Assembly: GCA_020638975.1 (NCBI GenBank)
Contig: JACKHN010000014.1
Span: 1 to 64,000 of the forward strand
Origin: Planctomycetaceae bacterium
GTDB taxonomy: Bacteria > Planctomycetota > Planctomycetia > Pirellulales > Pirellulaceae
DNA length: 64,000 nucleotides
Direction: 5' to 3'
A program made the position numbers and the translations under genes. The notes below the pieces were generated by a model. That model had not been told where the DNA came from and searched no databases. It saw only the letters and a list, made by a program, of their open reading frames with translations. Shown here one piece after another: positions 7,558 through 16,381 of this stretch (within the stretch, counting starts at the first letter, position 1; every line of letters starts with the position of its first letter).

Positions 7558-9099
7558 TCAATTGTTGGCTGAACCACTCCCGTGCCGGAATCCTTTGGCG
7601 CTGCCGTATCGCAGGCTGTTAAAGGCATCAAGCGGATCACCGTCCCATTGCGACGAAGCGGCTTTGTATTGCGGATCGTCGTCTAAGCTGCCGTTCCATT
7701 GCACGACCTCGATCGCTTCGTAGGTCGTGCCGCTCTCTTTGAGCACAAGCGGCTTGCTTGCTACCTGGGAATCACTCGAGAGAATGCAATCTACGGCCCG
7801 CAACTTTCCGCCTGGGCCGTTGTTTTCAATCGCGATTGCTGCTGTGGCGTTGTTGTGAAATGTGCAACGCTCGGCTTCGACGGTGCCGCACAGCCACAAA
7901 CCGTCTGAGCTGCCCGAGCCGCCCACGGACTTGTTGTACACGCCAAGGCAGTTCTCCAAGCGTGCCGGATGCTCATTGTCGCCGCGCACGTTCCACAATC
8001 GGAATCCGCGTTTGTTGCGTGCCGCGATACAACCAATCAAACGGGGCGCGCGGGATTTGTCGTCCCACCCGCCGTCCGAATTCCCAATCGACATGCAATC
8101 GACATAGGTAAGATCGTACGAATTGTTCTCAGCCACAAAGCCATCACCGTTCCAATACTTGCCCGGCTCGCCGGGAAAGACATTGTTACGTGCCGTGCAG
8201 CGTTCGAAGCGGATGCTGTGATTCCCGTCGCCATCTTCCACTGCGAAACCAAACGGAAAGGCTTCGGTCGGCCAAGCATCCTGGCCGCCAGTCGCATCGG
8301 CAGCGACGTCCGCCACGACCAGATCATGGCATCCTCTATCAAAGCGAATACCGCGTTTGGCATAACCGATCATTTGGCAATTCCGGATCGTCGAATCCGT
8401 CAATCCATTCAGCGAAATTCCTTCGCGACAGCGTGAAATGGACAGATCAAACAACTCGATGTCACGATTGTTAGTCGCCTTAACGCCGTAGAGAAACCCA
8501 CTGAATTGCAGCCCGCCAATCCGTACGTGCGAAACGCCATCGGCCAAAGAGATTGCGTTCCAGCTATGAGCGTGATATTTAGGGTTCGTCTCCTTCCATC
8601 GACCTTGGATCGACGGAAGTCCCCCGCCAGTATCGGTGCCGGTGATGGTAATCTGCTGACTAGGCGAACCGCCTTTGGAGACGGAGAACTGCGGAAACTG
8701 TCCGGAGCCGAGCACGACTCGATCGCCTGCGGTTACCTTTTCCGACAGCAACTCTTGCAAACTCGCGGCAGTTGCGGCATTCGCCCAGTCTGAACCATCC
8801 ATCCGACCGTCACCTGTCGGCGTGACATAGAACGTACGGTCAGCGGCGTTTTGATCGACCGGCCGAGCTGGGCGTTCGTCAGCGGTTGAATTTGGTATCG
8901 GATTAGTCGAAGTTGTGTCAGTCTTTTCCGAGTCGGAGATATCACGCGCGGAGTCGCTATCACTGGAAGCCGCAGCAAGCGTGGATGGCGTTTCGACTTG
9001 GTATTCACATCCACAGTAGGCAATCAAAACGAACGCGGCGGTCGTTACTTGGAAGAACGAGAAGTTACGGCGATCAAGATGTTGGCGCGACGTATTCAT
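7558..9099 (-). CDS. Right-handed parallel beta-helix protein, exported
   Basis: 513 residues from the ATG at 9099; an in-frame start 25 codons upstream gives no better signal. The leader (RRNFSFFQVTTAAFVLIAYCGC) ends in a cysteine with an imperfect lipobox, so a lipoprotein is possible. A Ser/Asp/Thr-rich linker precedes FYVTPTGDGRMDGSDWANAATAASLQELL, the usual start of a PbH1 beta-helix. Repeats such as VRIGGLQFSGFLYGVKATNNRDIELFDLSISRCREGI then continue to the C terminus. Proteins of this fold are often polysaccharide lyases or hydrolases; no catalytic motif identifies one here. It is the first gene of the four-gene reverse-strand run. Confidence 0.8.
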   Translation of the reverse strand: MNTSRQHLDRRNFSFFQVTTAAFVLIAYCGCEYQVETPSTLAAASSDSDSARDISDSEKTDTTSTNPIPNSTADERPARPVDQNAADRTFYVTPTGDGRMDGSDWANAATAASLQELLSEKVTAGDRVVLGSGQFPQFSVSKGGSPSQQITITGTDTGGGLPSIQGRWKETNPKYHAHSWNAISLADGVSHVRIGGLQFSGFLYGVKATNNRDIELFDLSISRCREGISLNGLTDSTIRNCQMIGYAKRGIRFDRGCHDLVVADVAADATGGQDAWPTEAFPFGFAVEDGDGNHSIRFERCTARNNVFPGEPGKYWNGDGFVAENNSYDLTYVDCMSIGNSDGGWDDKSRAPRLIGCIAARNKRGFRLWNVRGDNEHPARLENCLGVYNKSVGGSGSSDGLWLCGTVEAERCTFHNNATAAIAIENNGPGGKLRAVDCILSSDSQVASKPLVLKESGTTYEAIEVVQWNGSLDDDPQYKAASSQWDGDPLDAFNSLRYGSAKGFRHGSGSANN

Positions 9100-9181
9100 C
9101 GAAGGCCAGTTTAGCACAAGTGGCTGAAGGGCGGTGGTGCGATACAATGAAGAAGTTGCCGCAACTGAATTCATCGTCTAA

Positions 9182-10070
9182 GGAGCAAACAGTGTTCGTC
9201 TTCGCAGCAAACAGATACTCGATGTCCTTTACTTTCCCAAGGAAGGCCCCGACGGCGGAGCCCGCGGCATGAACCCGTATTATCACGGCCACGGCATTTT
9301 CGAATACGACCCCGCGAGGCATGCCGAGACGAAGATCGGCGGCGCCCGTTACGCCGTGGGCAGCTTTCTCCGCGAGGCTACAATCGGTCGCTTCGGAGGA
9401 CTGGCGGTCTTCAACCGTGCGCTGCCCCAGCCATTGGTAAGCGTGTCCAGCGCCAAGCATATTCGGTTTGAAGAACTGGCATTCGAGTACAGTCACGGCA
9501 CAGGCATCGCAGGGATTTTCATTTATTGAAGTTGCACAAGATGTACGACGGGCCTCCCGAGCCCGTCGAATAACGACTTAGATCAATCGGCGGGCTCGGC
9601 GGCCGGTCGTACACACCTCTCAGTTTGAAAAACTGAAAGGCCCTACTAGGCATCGTTCTGCAGCAGGCCGAGCATATCGAGATCGCCGGCTGCGAAATCG
9701 CGGATAGCGCCGGTCGGGGCGTTCAGGTTACCGGGATGAACAATACGATTCGTTCCTGCAATCTGTTCAACCTCGGCACGTCGGGTATGTCATTGACCGG
9801 AGGCGACCGACGGAAGCTGACGCCGGCAAACAATCTGGCGGTCAACAACCATATCCATCATTACGGGCGTTTCCAGCGGACTTACGCTCCGGGCATTGGA
9901 GTCAGCGGCTGTGGTCACATCGTGCGTAGCAATTGTATTCACGACGCACCTCATAATGCCGTTGGCTACGGCGGCAACGAGCATCTGTTTGAACGCAACG
10001 AGATCTATCGAGTCGTGATGGAAACCGGCGATTCAGGTGCGTTCTGCACCGGTCGCGACTGGACCAGCCA
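9182..10070 (+). pseudogene. Truncated and interrupted beta-helix protein gene
   Basis: Remnant of a right-handed beta-helix protein lacking its N terminus (open only from after the stop at 9179-9181) and its C terminus. The preserved stretch reads ILDVLYFPKEGPDGGARG..., RYAVGSFLREATIGRFGG, FEELAFEYSHGTG, then NHIHHYGRFQRTYAPGIG and a terminal GDSGAFCTGRDWTSQ typical of this family. A 136-bp element splits it. Removing the element and one copy of the duplicated AGGCATCG restores the reading frame exactly (HGTG-IVLQQAEHIEIAGC). Downstream of 10070 the similarity stops where an integrase relic begins. It differs in sequence from the intact beta-helix gene at 7558-9099. Confidence 0.8.
9511..9646. 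mobile_element. MITE-like element, family II copy 1
   Basis: 136-bp palindromic element inside the beta-helix pseudogene, flanked by an exact 8-bp direct repeat AGGCATCG (9503-9510 and 9649-9656). It opens with CAGGG and closes with GCCCT. It contains a long imperfect hairpin (arms 9544-9570 and 9588-9613, starting GTACGACGGG) and a short hairpin TCAGTTT/AAACTGA. The same architecture and length recur at 53749-53884. No ORF, so it must be moved in trans. Confidence 0.85.
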
Positions 10071-10129
10071 ATCGTCAATGGACTCAGGCGTACTCAGCCC
10101 TTCCGACCTGAGGGTAGCGAGTGCTGACA

Positions 10130-10457
10130 AGTAACCGTCGTACATGTCCTTCCGAAGCCACGTTGCTGCATTGTGTCGCAGTTGATGCGGATGCCATTTC
10201 GGAATCTCACACTCACCAACTATTGGCGTGTGACCAGAAGGCGGCTAGCAACTAGATAACGGTGGTATCCTCACTCCCAATGGTCGACGTTCGTCGGTCG
10301 TCGGCAAGCCATTCGCCGATCAGCGATCGTATTCGGCCTTGCTGGCTTTCGTTCCGTGCGGACCTAGATAGTGGTCCTTGCCATTCAGTGTGACGATGGC
10401 TCGATCGCTGGCCCGATGCTTGCGGTATTTGGGGGAGGAATTCGTGAGACGTGGGAT
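10130..10457 (-). pseudogene. Internally deleted tyrosine recombinase (integrase) remnant
   Basis: Reverse-strand relic just downstream of tRNA-Arg. The N-terminal part reads PRLTNSSPKYRKHRAS, then IVTLNGKDHYLGPHGTKASKAEYDR, typical of planctomycete integrases. A one-base deletion then shifts the frame: LIGEWLADDRRTS continues in another frame. After an in-frame stop the catalytic segment WHPHQLRHNAATWLRKD (10130-10200, containing the conserved H-x-L-R-H box) follows directly, so most of the central core is missing. The expected start codon position reads ATC (10455-10457). A second N-terminal relic of the same family lies beside tRNA-Gly at 54146-54247. Confidence 0.82.
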
Positions 10458-10574
10458 CGTGCGGGTTCCTTTCGTCGCAAAACGGTTAATACCGTTTTGG
10501 CTTTCGAGAAAACGCCGCACTTCCGACCATCGGAAGGTGTCTTAACCCTCAATTTGGCTTGATGTTAGCTTCAG

Positions 10575-10648
10575 TACGCCCGACAGGATTCGAACCTGTA
10601 ACCCTCGGTTCCGAAGACCGATGCGCTATCCAATTGCGCCACGGGCGC
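10575..10648 (-). tRNA. tRNA-Arg(TCG)
   Basis: Complete cloverleaf on the reverse strand: acceptor GCGCCCG pairs with CGGGCGT, D-stem GCGC/GCGC, anticodon arm TCGGT-CTTCGGA-ACCGA with anticodon TCG, T-arm ACAGG-TTCGAAT-CCTGT, discriminator A; CCA not encoded. An integrase relic lies immediately downstream, so this gene was probably an attachment site. Confidence 0.95.
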
Positions 10649-10978
10649 TTCTTCTTAATCTGTACAGACTTACGAAGTTGCTGGTAGGTCGTTTTACAAC
10701 TTTCTACCATTGTTTTACCAATTCTACCCTGACTTCGGGTAGGTGGTGACCGCGTACGAACTAAGCCGTACCCTCGGACGCGATAAGCTTAGTCGATGAA
10801 AGGGTTTTCTGTCTACCCTCGCAAAAACGTTCGACCGAGAGTTATCTCGCAATTTGAGAGGTAAACGCTTGCCTTTTGGGGAGCGTTCTTCTGATGGCTA
10901 CTGTGCAATAGCCCACTCATAACCACACTTTACAACGACGGAAGGCAAAACGAACTTCGCGCTGACCTTCCGCGCGAG
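10649..10978. other. Intergenic region, no gene seen
   Basis: About 330 bp, comparatively AT-rich (runs such as TTTTACAACTTTC), between tRNA-Arg and the cupin gene. The part next to the tRNA should contain its promoter. I find no ORF with recognisable content and no strong repeat. Confidence 0.5.
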
Positions 10979-11290
10979 CTAGGAGCCGGGAGGATAAAAA
11001 ATCGCCAACCAGACGGTGGGTTCATGCGGCGTGGTCCAGGCGACACGATGTCGGCGATTCGCCGGGATACTCAAGAAGTCACCCGATTTCAGTTCGATCT
11101 TCTCGTCCTCGAATTCCAATCGCGCAGCTCCTTGCAAAATGACGACCCATTCGTGCTCGTGTTGGTCGTACCAGAAGTCCTCAGGTGAGGCATGGCCATG
11201 CGAGACGATACGCTCGATGCGGATTGACGCCGAGCTGACCAAAATCTCGGTCAATTCCTCGGGAAGCAACGCTGGAATCTGAGCGAGCAA
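10979..11290 (-). CDS. Small cupin-domain protein
   Basis: 103 residues forming one cupin barrel: motif 1 around YDQHEHEWVVILQGAARLEFEDE (His ligands in H-x-H-E) and motif 2 around GDFLSIPANRRHRVAWT. Single-domain cupins of this length are metal-binding proteins of varied function, and none can be assigned. The frame has a stop 14 codons upstream and no ATG, so translation probably begins at the TTG at 11290, after an AGGAAACAGGGG stretch. This start fits homologous cupins that begin near NLLAQIPALLPEEL. Transcribed alone. Confidence 0.75.
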   Translation of the reverse strand: MLAQIPALLPEELTEILVSSASIRIERIVSHGHASPEDFWYDQHEHEWVVILQGAARLEFEDEKIELKSGDFLSIPANRRHRVAWTTPHEPTVWLAIFYPPGS

Positions 11291-11413
11291 GTTGCCCCTG
11301 TTTCCTGGTGGTTCGTTGATGGTAGTTCAATCTCCGTTATCGCGGTAAGAGATCGTGCGCCGAGTAGATCTCGTTGTCATTGCAAGAGGCTGCAGAAGCT
11401 CGAAGTTGCTTAA

Positions 11414-14101
11414 TCAGCGTTCGACTTCGTAGTAATAAGCTTGATATCGTCCATCGATCTCGAAGCTACCATCGGCGGCGACGGGCACCTGCTCACGCTT
11501 GCGGGCACCGTATCCATCCAGCGGACTGATGCGGAGGGGAGCGGAACCCGCGATTAGCAAGCTTGCTTCCACGGGTTCGAGCAGCAGGGGCGGCCCGCCG
11601 GTCTTTATCAACTTCGACCCGTCCGCATTGAACTCCGTGCCCGTCTGTTTGTCTCGGGCCAGCGCCGTGATGAGGATGTGTCGCGACGTAACCAACGGTT
11701 CGTCATCTAGCGGCGTGAAGATCAGCGAGACGAACGGTGTCTTAATCTTGGCTTGCACACCGGGTAGCCTGATCGGTGCGCCCGAAGTGAATCCGATCAC
11801 CGCCTGTGTCTTCGGCGAGCGAACTTCGACTCGGCGATCACCATATCGCCACGCCAACTCGTTCGTCGTTGATGTCAACACTTTCGACGTTTCGTCTTGG
11901 TATGTCGCCAAGTCAGACGCCTTCGTCTGGGACTGTTTGCGAAATCCGATCGTGACGCGTCCAATCGCCAACGTGGCTGGTGATGTCGTCAGACGCCCCG
12001 TCAGTTCCTTGGCATCCCAACCGCCACCAGCGAGCGACTGGCCCAGGACGTCTTTGCCGGCAAAGACATCCTCCTTGGCCAATTCACGTGCCGCAACAAC
12101 ATCGCCTTCCTGGATGTGCCCGTTGTAAATTGCAAACGCCAACGCGGGGAACTGTCCGATGTAATGCGGTGTCTCGGTCACGTATTTGCGTAACGAAGGC
12201 CAGCCATCACCCATGTGAGGCGAGTTGCAGGCGAAATGATAAACGGCGTCCCACCCTTGTAACCCCATGCCATAAAACGCGAAGAGCGGAGCGGCTTCGG
12301 CCTTGTAAGGCGAGGGCGGCAACATGCTCCATTCGCTAACACAAAATGGCTTGTTCTCCACTTGAAACAACCCCAAGCTCAGCAGTCCTCGGCCTGGCTC
12401 GGACAAGTGTGTGCTCGTGATGACATCGCCTTCTGTAATGACATGGCCTCCGGCACCTCCGCCATAGTAGTTATGTCGATCGATCATGCCTCCAGCCGAG
12501 TCGGCGACCAGATTCGCCATGCTGGCAGCCGGGCCGCCGGACTTCCACGCCGTCGTTACGGTCACGGCTTTAAATCCCAGTTGGCGAACCTCTTGTTCGC
12601 GGCGGACATAGTAGTCGCGCTGTAGCTTCGTTAAAAATTCGATGTAGTCGCCCGCGCGTTGATTTTGTCCAGAGAATTCGTGTAGCGGACCGTCGCTGCC
12701 CCAGTGATAGGCAGCCATCAAACCAAGTTCACCGGCTTCCCATTTATCATCGCGATCCCACCGATTTCCCCACGCCACACCCGCCTTTGCCTTTGTCCCA
12801 TATTTAGTCTGCATAAACGCAAAGAATGCCCGACGCATCTTGCCAGCGAACAAAGGGAACTCGCCACTTCGCAACCCATTCAGTGTATGGAAGTAGACAT
12901 TGCTTTCGTTCTGAAACTCCAGCACTGCCAGCGCGGGATCGTCCTTATACATCAGCCCGGTATAGGGATTTTTGTGTTTCAACAGGTGATCGAAGTACCG
13001 CAACGCGATATTTTGCAGGTCTCGATCCAAATTAATGAAGTCGTTGACGACGATTGCCTGTCGATTGCCATCGTGCTGCTTATCTGCCTGATCGAGTTCG
13101 GCGAATAGCTTCGCGTCGTAGCCATCGTGCTTTTGGAGAAAAGGTCCGTGGTGGGGATAGATCACCGACCAAGTCGAATAGACGCCTTGTTCCTTCAATG
13201 CCGCAAACCAACGGTCGTAGTGATCTAATCGTTTGGGATCGAACTCACCCTGGCGATCCAGCAACCCGACGGCATCGATCAGCGTGTGCTGCCGCACGAG
13301 ATTAATGCCGTGTTTGCGATACCACTTCGCGGCGTGTTGCATTTGGTCGACGGCCAAAGTGTTAGGCGAAGCGTTGATCGCCCAGAACTTGCTGGGTTGT
13401 TTTGCAAGTTCGAATCGCAGTCGATCGGCGTCGGCTTTTAGAAAGCCTTGCTTCCCTGCGGGCGCTTCGATGAGGTGACTGATGTCGATCGCCGATTCTG
13501 GTGAAAGGGGATCCTCCGCTAAGACGACAGGGAACCAATCGCTCGGACCAGCTTCTCGCGGTTGCGAGGAAGGCTTTTGTGTTCCCGATGGCACCCAATT
13601 GTCGGTCGTTAGACAGAAACAATCGATTGCACCATGGTTCTGCGGCCCAGAGTCCATACGGAATTCAATCCGATGTGCGCCCGGTGTCAACTCAACGGCA
13701 CCGCCACTTACCCAAGCGATGAACCGCAGATCGGGCTTGTTGTCACGCGCAATATTCATCGCGCCGCGTTGATTTTTATCTGTCGCGACGGATTGCCACT
13801 CGCCATCGTCCAGTCGATAGGACAACGAGGACTTCACATGGTTGGCTCGTACCCAAAGTTGATATGTTCCCGATTTCGCCGCTTCAATGTCGTAGGTTGC
13901 CATCCCTGGCTTGCCGGCATCAAAGTGCGAGAGCCATTCCTGTCCCGACAATACATCCTTCTTGACGCTGTCGTACCAGTCATGTCGTGTGATCTGCTTG
14001 GTTTGTGCGGCCTCGCCCTCGACCCAGATCGATTCGGCCATGCAACGTGCGGTGATAGTCGCGAGTAGCGTTCCGCAAAGTAATCGCGCCGCTGTCTTCA
14101 T
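11414..14101 (-). CDS. Large secreted glycoside hydrolase, clan GH-A-like
   Basis: 895 residues. A signal peptide (residues 1-22) and an N-terminal beta-sandwich carbohydrate-binding-like domain (IWVEGEAAQ...YQLWVRANHVKSSLSYRLDDGEWQ, ~24-165) precede a TIM barrel (~230-660). The barrel bears the paired catalytic glutamates of clan GH-A: E399 in VLEFQNESN (acid/base) and E590 in FCVSEWSM (nucleophile). The last ~200 residues are a beta domain. The enzyme probably cleaves a polysaccharide outside the cytoplasm; the exact GH family and substrate are not evident. The gene ends ~120 bp from the cupin gene and begins 44 bp after the stop of 14145-14753. Confidence 0.82.
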   Translation of the reverse strand: MKTAARLLCGTLLATITARCMAESIWVEGEAAQTKQITRHDWYDSVKKDVLSGQEWLSHFDAGKPGMATYDIEAAKSGTYQLWVRANHVKSSLSYRLDDGEWQSVATDKNQRGAMNIARDNKPDLRFIAWVSGGAVELTPGAHRIEFRMDSGPQNHGAIDCFCLTTDNWVPSGTQKPSSQPREAGPSDWFPVVLAEDPLSPESAIDISHLIEAPAGKQGFLKADADRLRFELAKQPSKFWAINASPNTLAVDQMQHAAKWYRKHGINLVRQHTLIDAVGLLDRQGEFDPKRLDHYDRWFAALKEQGVYSTWSVIYPHHGPFLQKHDGYDAKLFAELDQADKQHDGNRQAIVVNDFINLDRDLQNIALRYFDHLLKHKNPYTGLMYKDDPALAVLEFQNESNVYFHTLNGLRSGEFPLFAGKMRRAFFAFMQTKYGTKAKAGVAWGNRWDRDDKWEAGELGLMAAYHWGSDGPLHEFSGQNQRAGDYIEFLTKLQRDYYVRREQEVRQLGFKAVTVTTAWKSGGPAASMANLVADSAGGMIDRHNYYGGGAGGHVITEGDVITSTHLSEPGRGLLSLGLFQVENKPFCVSEWSMLPPSPYKAEAAPLFAFYGMGLQGWDAVYHFACNSPHMGDGWPSLRKYVTETPHYIGQFPALAFAIYNGHIQEGDVVAARELAKEDVFAGKDVLGQSLAGGGWDAKELTGRLTTSPATLAIGRVTIGFRKQSQTKASDLATYQDETSKVLTSTTNELAWRYGDRRVEVRSPKTQAVIGFTSGAPIRLPGVQAKIKTPFVSLIFTPLDDEPLVTSRHILITALARDKQTGTEFNADGSKLIKTGGPPLLLEPVEASLLIAGSAPLRISPLDGYGARKREQVPVAADGSFEIDGRYQAYYYEVER

Positions 14102-14144
14102 TGCGTTTCTCCAACAGGAAAGCTCTCGTATCGTGTGCTTGCGA

Positions 14145-14753
14145 TCAGGGACGTTGCGATGCGAGCCACGTCGCCAGCGTTTTCAAATCGTTTGCATCCA
14201 TGCCCAGGACCAATTCTTCGCGATGCGTAGGATGGATCGCAAGGATATGGTCCGCGTGAAAGACAATCACGTCTCGTTCCTGTAAACCATGCAGCCGCGC
14301 TTCGTACAACGGGTTATCCACATGAGCCGCGAAATAGTTGCCTTCACGCTCTACGATTTGCACCCAAAAATCTTCGCCCCAGCCTCGCGATGGCACTTGT
14401 TGATCCGGCAGCTTAACGAGCGTTGCCGGGTGATCATGGCGGAGGATCGGTTTTGAGGCTTCGCCGTTACACGTCGGGCATGTGCACTTGAGCGGTGCAT
14501 CTTCGTGGACCGAGAATCGTGGCGAATCGATGCGCAGCTCAACAAAGTGTCCGACATTGACGTGCTTCTTCAGCACCACGTGCGGAATCTGAAATCGCTC
14601 GCCGTTCTCCTCGTGCATCGCCACGCCATTGACCAATTCATAGCCGTTAGCGAATCGTTGTCGATCCAGGCGTTGTTGTAAGAGCGAGTCGGTCATAAGT
14701 GGCAAACATGCAGTCGCTAGGGACGACACAAGAATAGGTTGCAATTCACGCAT
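14145..14753 (-). CDS. Hypothetical protein with CxC..C cluster and DUF2314-like C-terminal part
   Basis: 202 residues, function unknown. A Cys cluster KCTCPTCNGEASKP (around residues 88-102) looks like a zinc knuckle. The C-terminal half (GEDFWVQIVEREGNYFAAHVDNPLYEARLHGLQERDVIVFHADHILAI) resembles DUF2314-type beta domains. The ATG at 14753 coincides with the edge of a palindromic repeat (14753-14804), so the in-frame ATG at 14696 (MTDSLLQQR) is an alternative start. No clear ribosome binding site supports either. No transmembrane segment. Confidence 0.65.
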   Translation of the reverse strand: MRELQPILVSSLATACLPLMTDSLLQQRLDRQRFANGYELVNGVAMHEENGERFQIPHVVLKKHVNVGHFVELRIDSPRFSVHEDAPLKCTCPTCNGEASKPILRHDHPATLVKLPDQQVPSRGWGEDFWVQIVEREGNYFAAHVDNPLYEARLHGLQERDVIVFHADHILAIHPTHREELVLGMDANDLKTLATWLASQRP

Positions 14754-14804
14754 AGGGGCCGCTGTGCAGGCGAGGGACTTATGAGGTCCGCACAGCGGAC
14801 CCTA
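14753..14804. repeat. Palindromic intergenic element
   Basis: Inverted repeat TAGGGGCCGCTGTGC (14753-14767) against GCACAGCGGACCCTA (14790-14804), 14 of 15 positions paired. Nested within is a perfect hairpin GGTCCGC-ACA-GCGGACC (14785-14801). It touches the start codon of the neighbouring gene. Confidence 0.75.
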
Positions 14805-14962
14805 CACGAAACAAGGAAGTTGTTGAGTCGAACCTTAGAGCGCGGTGCAGCCCCGAATAGCATAGCAAATCACACGCGAAACATCGCTAGTGCGACGATA
14901 GACGCGTGCTGAGAGCGTTGCAGGAGCGCGAACTTCTCGCGACTAACCTCGGCGACCTGTGC

Positions 14963-16282
14963 TTAACTCAATCCCGTAAGCGGCCCGTCGCCACAGAAGT
15001 CTGGGTTGCCGAACGTTTTGATGTCGTGACCGAAACCTTGGGCGATCGAAAGCAAAAGACGATTGTGCGGCACCTTGTTGAATTTCAATGACCGACCCAT
15101 GTTGAAGTCGAGTCCGTTTCCAAGCATCACGAAGGGGATGTTGTCCAACGTGTGCGAGTTGCCTTGGCCGAGCTCGTTACCCCAAAGAATGACGGTGTTG
15201 TCGAGCATACTTCCCTCGCCACCGGGTTCCGGTGTTTCGGCCAGACGCTGTGTCAGATACGCGAGTTCGCCGGCAAACCACTTGTTGATCTTGGTCAACT
15301 TCTCTTGCGATTCCTTCTTGTCATTCTCGTGGTGCGATAGCTCGTGGTGACCTTCGTCGATGCCAAGCCAGCGCATCTTGGCTTGGCCGACCGAGTTGGT
15401 GTATTGCAGCGTCGCGATGCGAGTGAAGTCCGCCGCAAAGCTGTTCACCATCAGATCGATCTGCATGCGGCTGATGCGTGGGATGTTGTCGTTCTCTTCT
15501 CGGACCCCGGCTTCAAGCTCCGGCACCGCGTGACCAATGTCGGATTCACTCGCCGACTTTAGCTCCCGTTCCATTTCTCGCACGAAGGTCGCTTGTTCCT
15601 CGAGCAAGTGGCGATCTTCGGCGCTCACCAGCGAACTCAGCTTCTGTAGATCGGCCTGCACTTCGTCGAGCACACTCTTCAAGTTCTCTTGATCCTTGAG
15701 TTGGCCGTAGAGCTTGTTGAACATTTGATATGGATCATCGATCGGTGCGACCGGCTGATTGGCACCGGTATAGCTCATCCGCGTCCATGTGTCGGCGCGG
15801 TCCGGGACCATGACACCAAACTCCAGTGAACCGAATCGGGTTCGTGTTTCAGGATTCGCCTGTAAAAAGTTCTTCAGCTCTTGGTCCAACGAGATGCCCG
15901 TCGACCAACCGGCGGGCGTGTGTGATCCGCCTTGAATGTTGCCGGGAAAAAGTTCAATGCCGGTCAGCAAGCAACCCATGCCGCGCATGTGGCTGTCGCC
16001 GTCACCACGCACCTTGTCACAGACGCCATGCATGATCAGCATCTTGTCTTTAAATGCTTCCAGCGGCGTCAGGCTTTCTTTTAATGAGAACGAACTGCCC
16101 TCTTCGTCCGGCCAGAAGTTCCACGGAACGACACCATTGGGGCTGAACATGACGACCAATCGCTTCTTGCGAGTCGCGGTATTGGCGAATCCAAGACTCG
16201 GCAAATTCATCATGAACGGCAACGCAGCAGCGGTGAGTCCGAAGTCTCGCAGAAACTTGCGTCGGTTGGTGGCTCGGGACAT
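14963..16282 (-). CDS. DUF1552 family exported protein
   Basis: 439 residues from the ATG at 16282, which is preceded by GGAGA at 7 nt; the upstream open stretch is only a palindromic repeat. A Tat-type leader (NRRKFLRDFGLTAAALPFMMNLPSLGFA) is followed by the DUF1552 core: KKRLVVMFSPNGVVPWNFWP, MLIMHGVCDKVRGDGDSHMRGMGCLLTG, TRIATLQYTNSVGQAKMRWLGIDEGHHELSHHEND, and a C-terminal ILWGNELGQGNSHTLDNIPFVMLGNG. The family is related to DUF1501 (alkaline phosphatase-like fold) and is almost always encoded next to a DUF1592 heme protein, as here (16382-18667, same strand, 99 bp apart). Its biochemical role is unknown; a periplasmic hydrolase partnered with the cytochrome is inferred. Confidence 0.88.
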   Translation of the reverse strand: MSRATNRRKFLRDFGLTAAALPFMMNLPSLGFANTATRKKRLVVMFSPNGVVPWNFWPDEEGSSFSLKESLTPLEAFKDKMLIMHGVCDKVRGDGDSHMRGMGCLLTGIELFPGNIQGGSHTPAGWSTGISLDQELKNFLQANPETRTRFGSLEFGVMVPDRADTWTRMSYTGANQPVAPIDDPYQMFNKLYGQLKDQENLKSVLDEVQADLQKLSSLVSAEDRHLLEEQATFVREMERELKSASESDIGHAVPELEAGVREENDNIPRISRMQIDLMVNSFAADFTRIATLQYTNSVGQAKMRWLGIDEGHHELSHHENDKKESQEKLTKINKWFAGELAYLTQRLAETPEPGGEGSMLDNTVILWGNELGQGNSHTLDNIPFVMLGNGLDFNMGRSLKFNKVPHNRLLLSIAQGFGHDIKTFGNPDFCGDGPLTGLS

Positions 16283-16298
16283 TCTTGTTCTCCAAACT

Positions 16299-16363
16299 CG
16301 TTTAACCCCGTCGCATCGCGATGGTCGTTCCAGGAAACCGTCGCGATGCGAAGGGATTAAACG
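16299..16363. repeat. Long imperfect inverted repeat inside the DUF1592-DUF1552 operon
   Basis: 27-bp arms (16299-16325 and 16337-16363) with three mismatches, each containing TCGCATCGCGA, around an 11-bp loop. It fills most of the gap between the two genes and would form a strong RNA hairpin in the shared transcript. It could attenuate or stabilise the mRNA, or be a mobile palindromic element. Confidence 0.75.
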
Positions 16364-16381
16364 CAAGTAATGGTTCGGTTC

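Noticed and set aside
9074..9496. 140-codon reverse-strand open frame near the beta-helix pseudogene
   Set aside because: Antisense to the recognisable beta-helix remnant; overlaps the start of the intact beta-helix gene.
10320..10330. TGA in the integrase relic considered as a further selenocysteine codon
   Set aside because: Downstream similarity (LIGEWLADD) resumes in a different frame, so a one-base deletion explains it; other stops follow.
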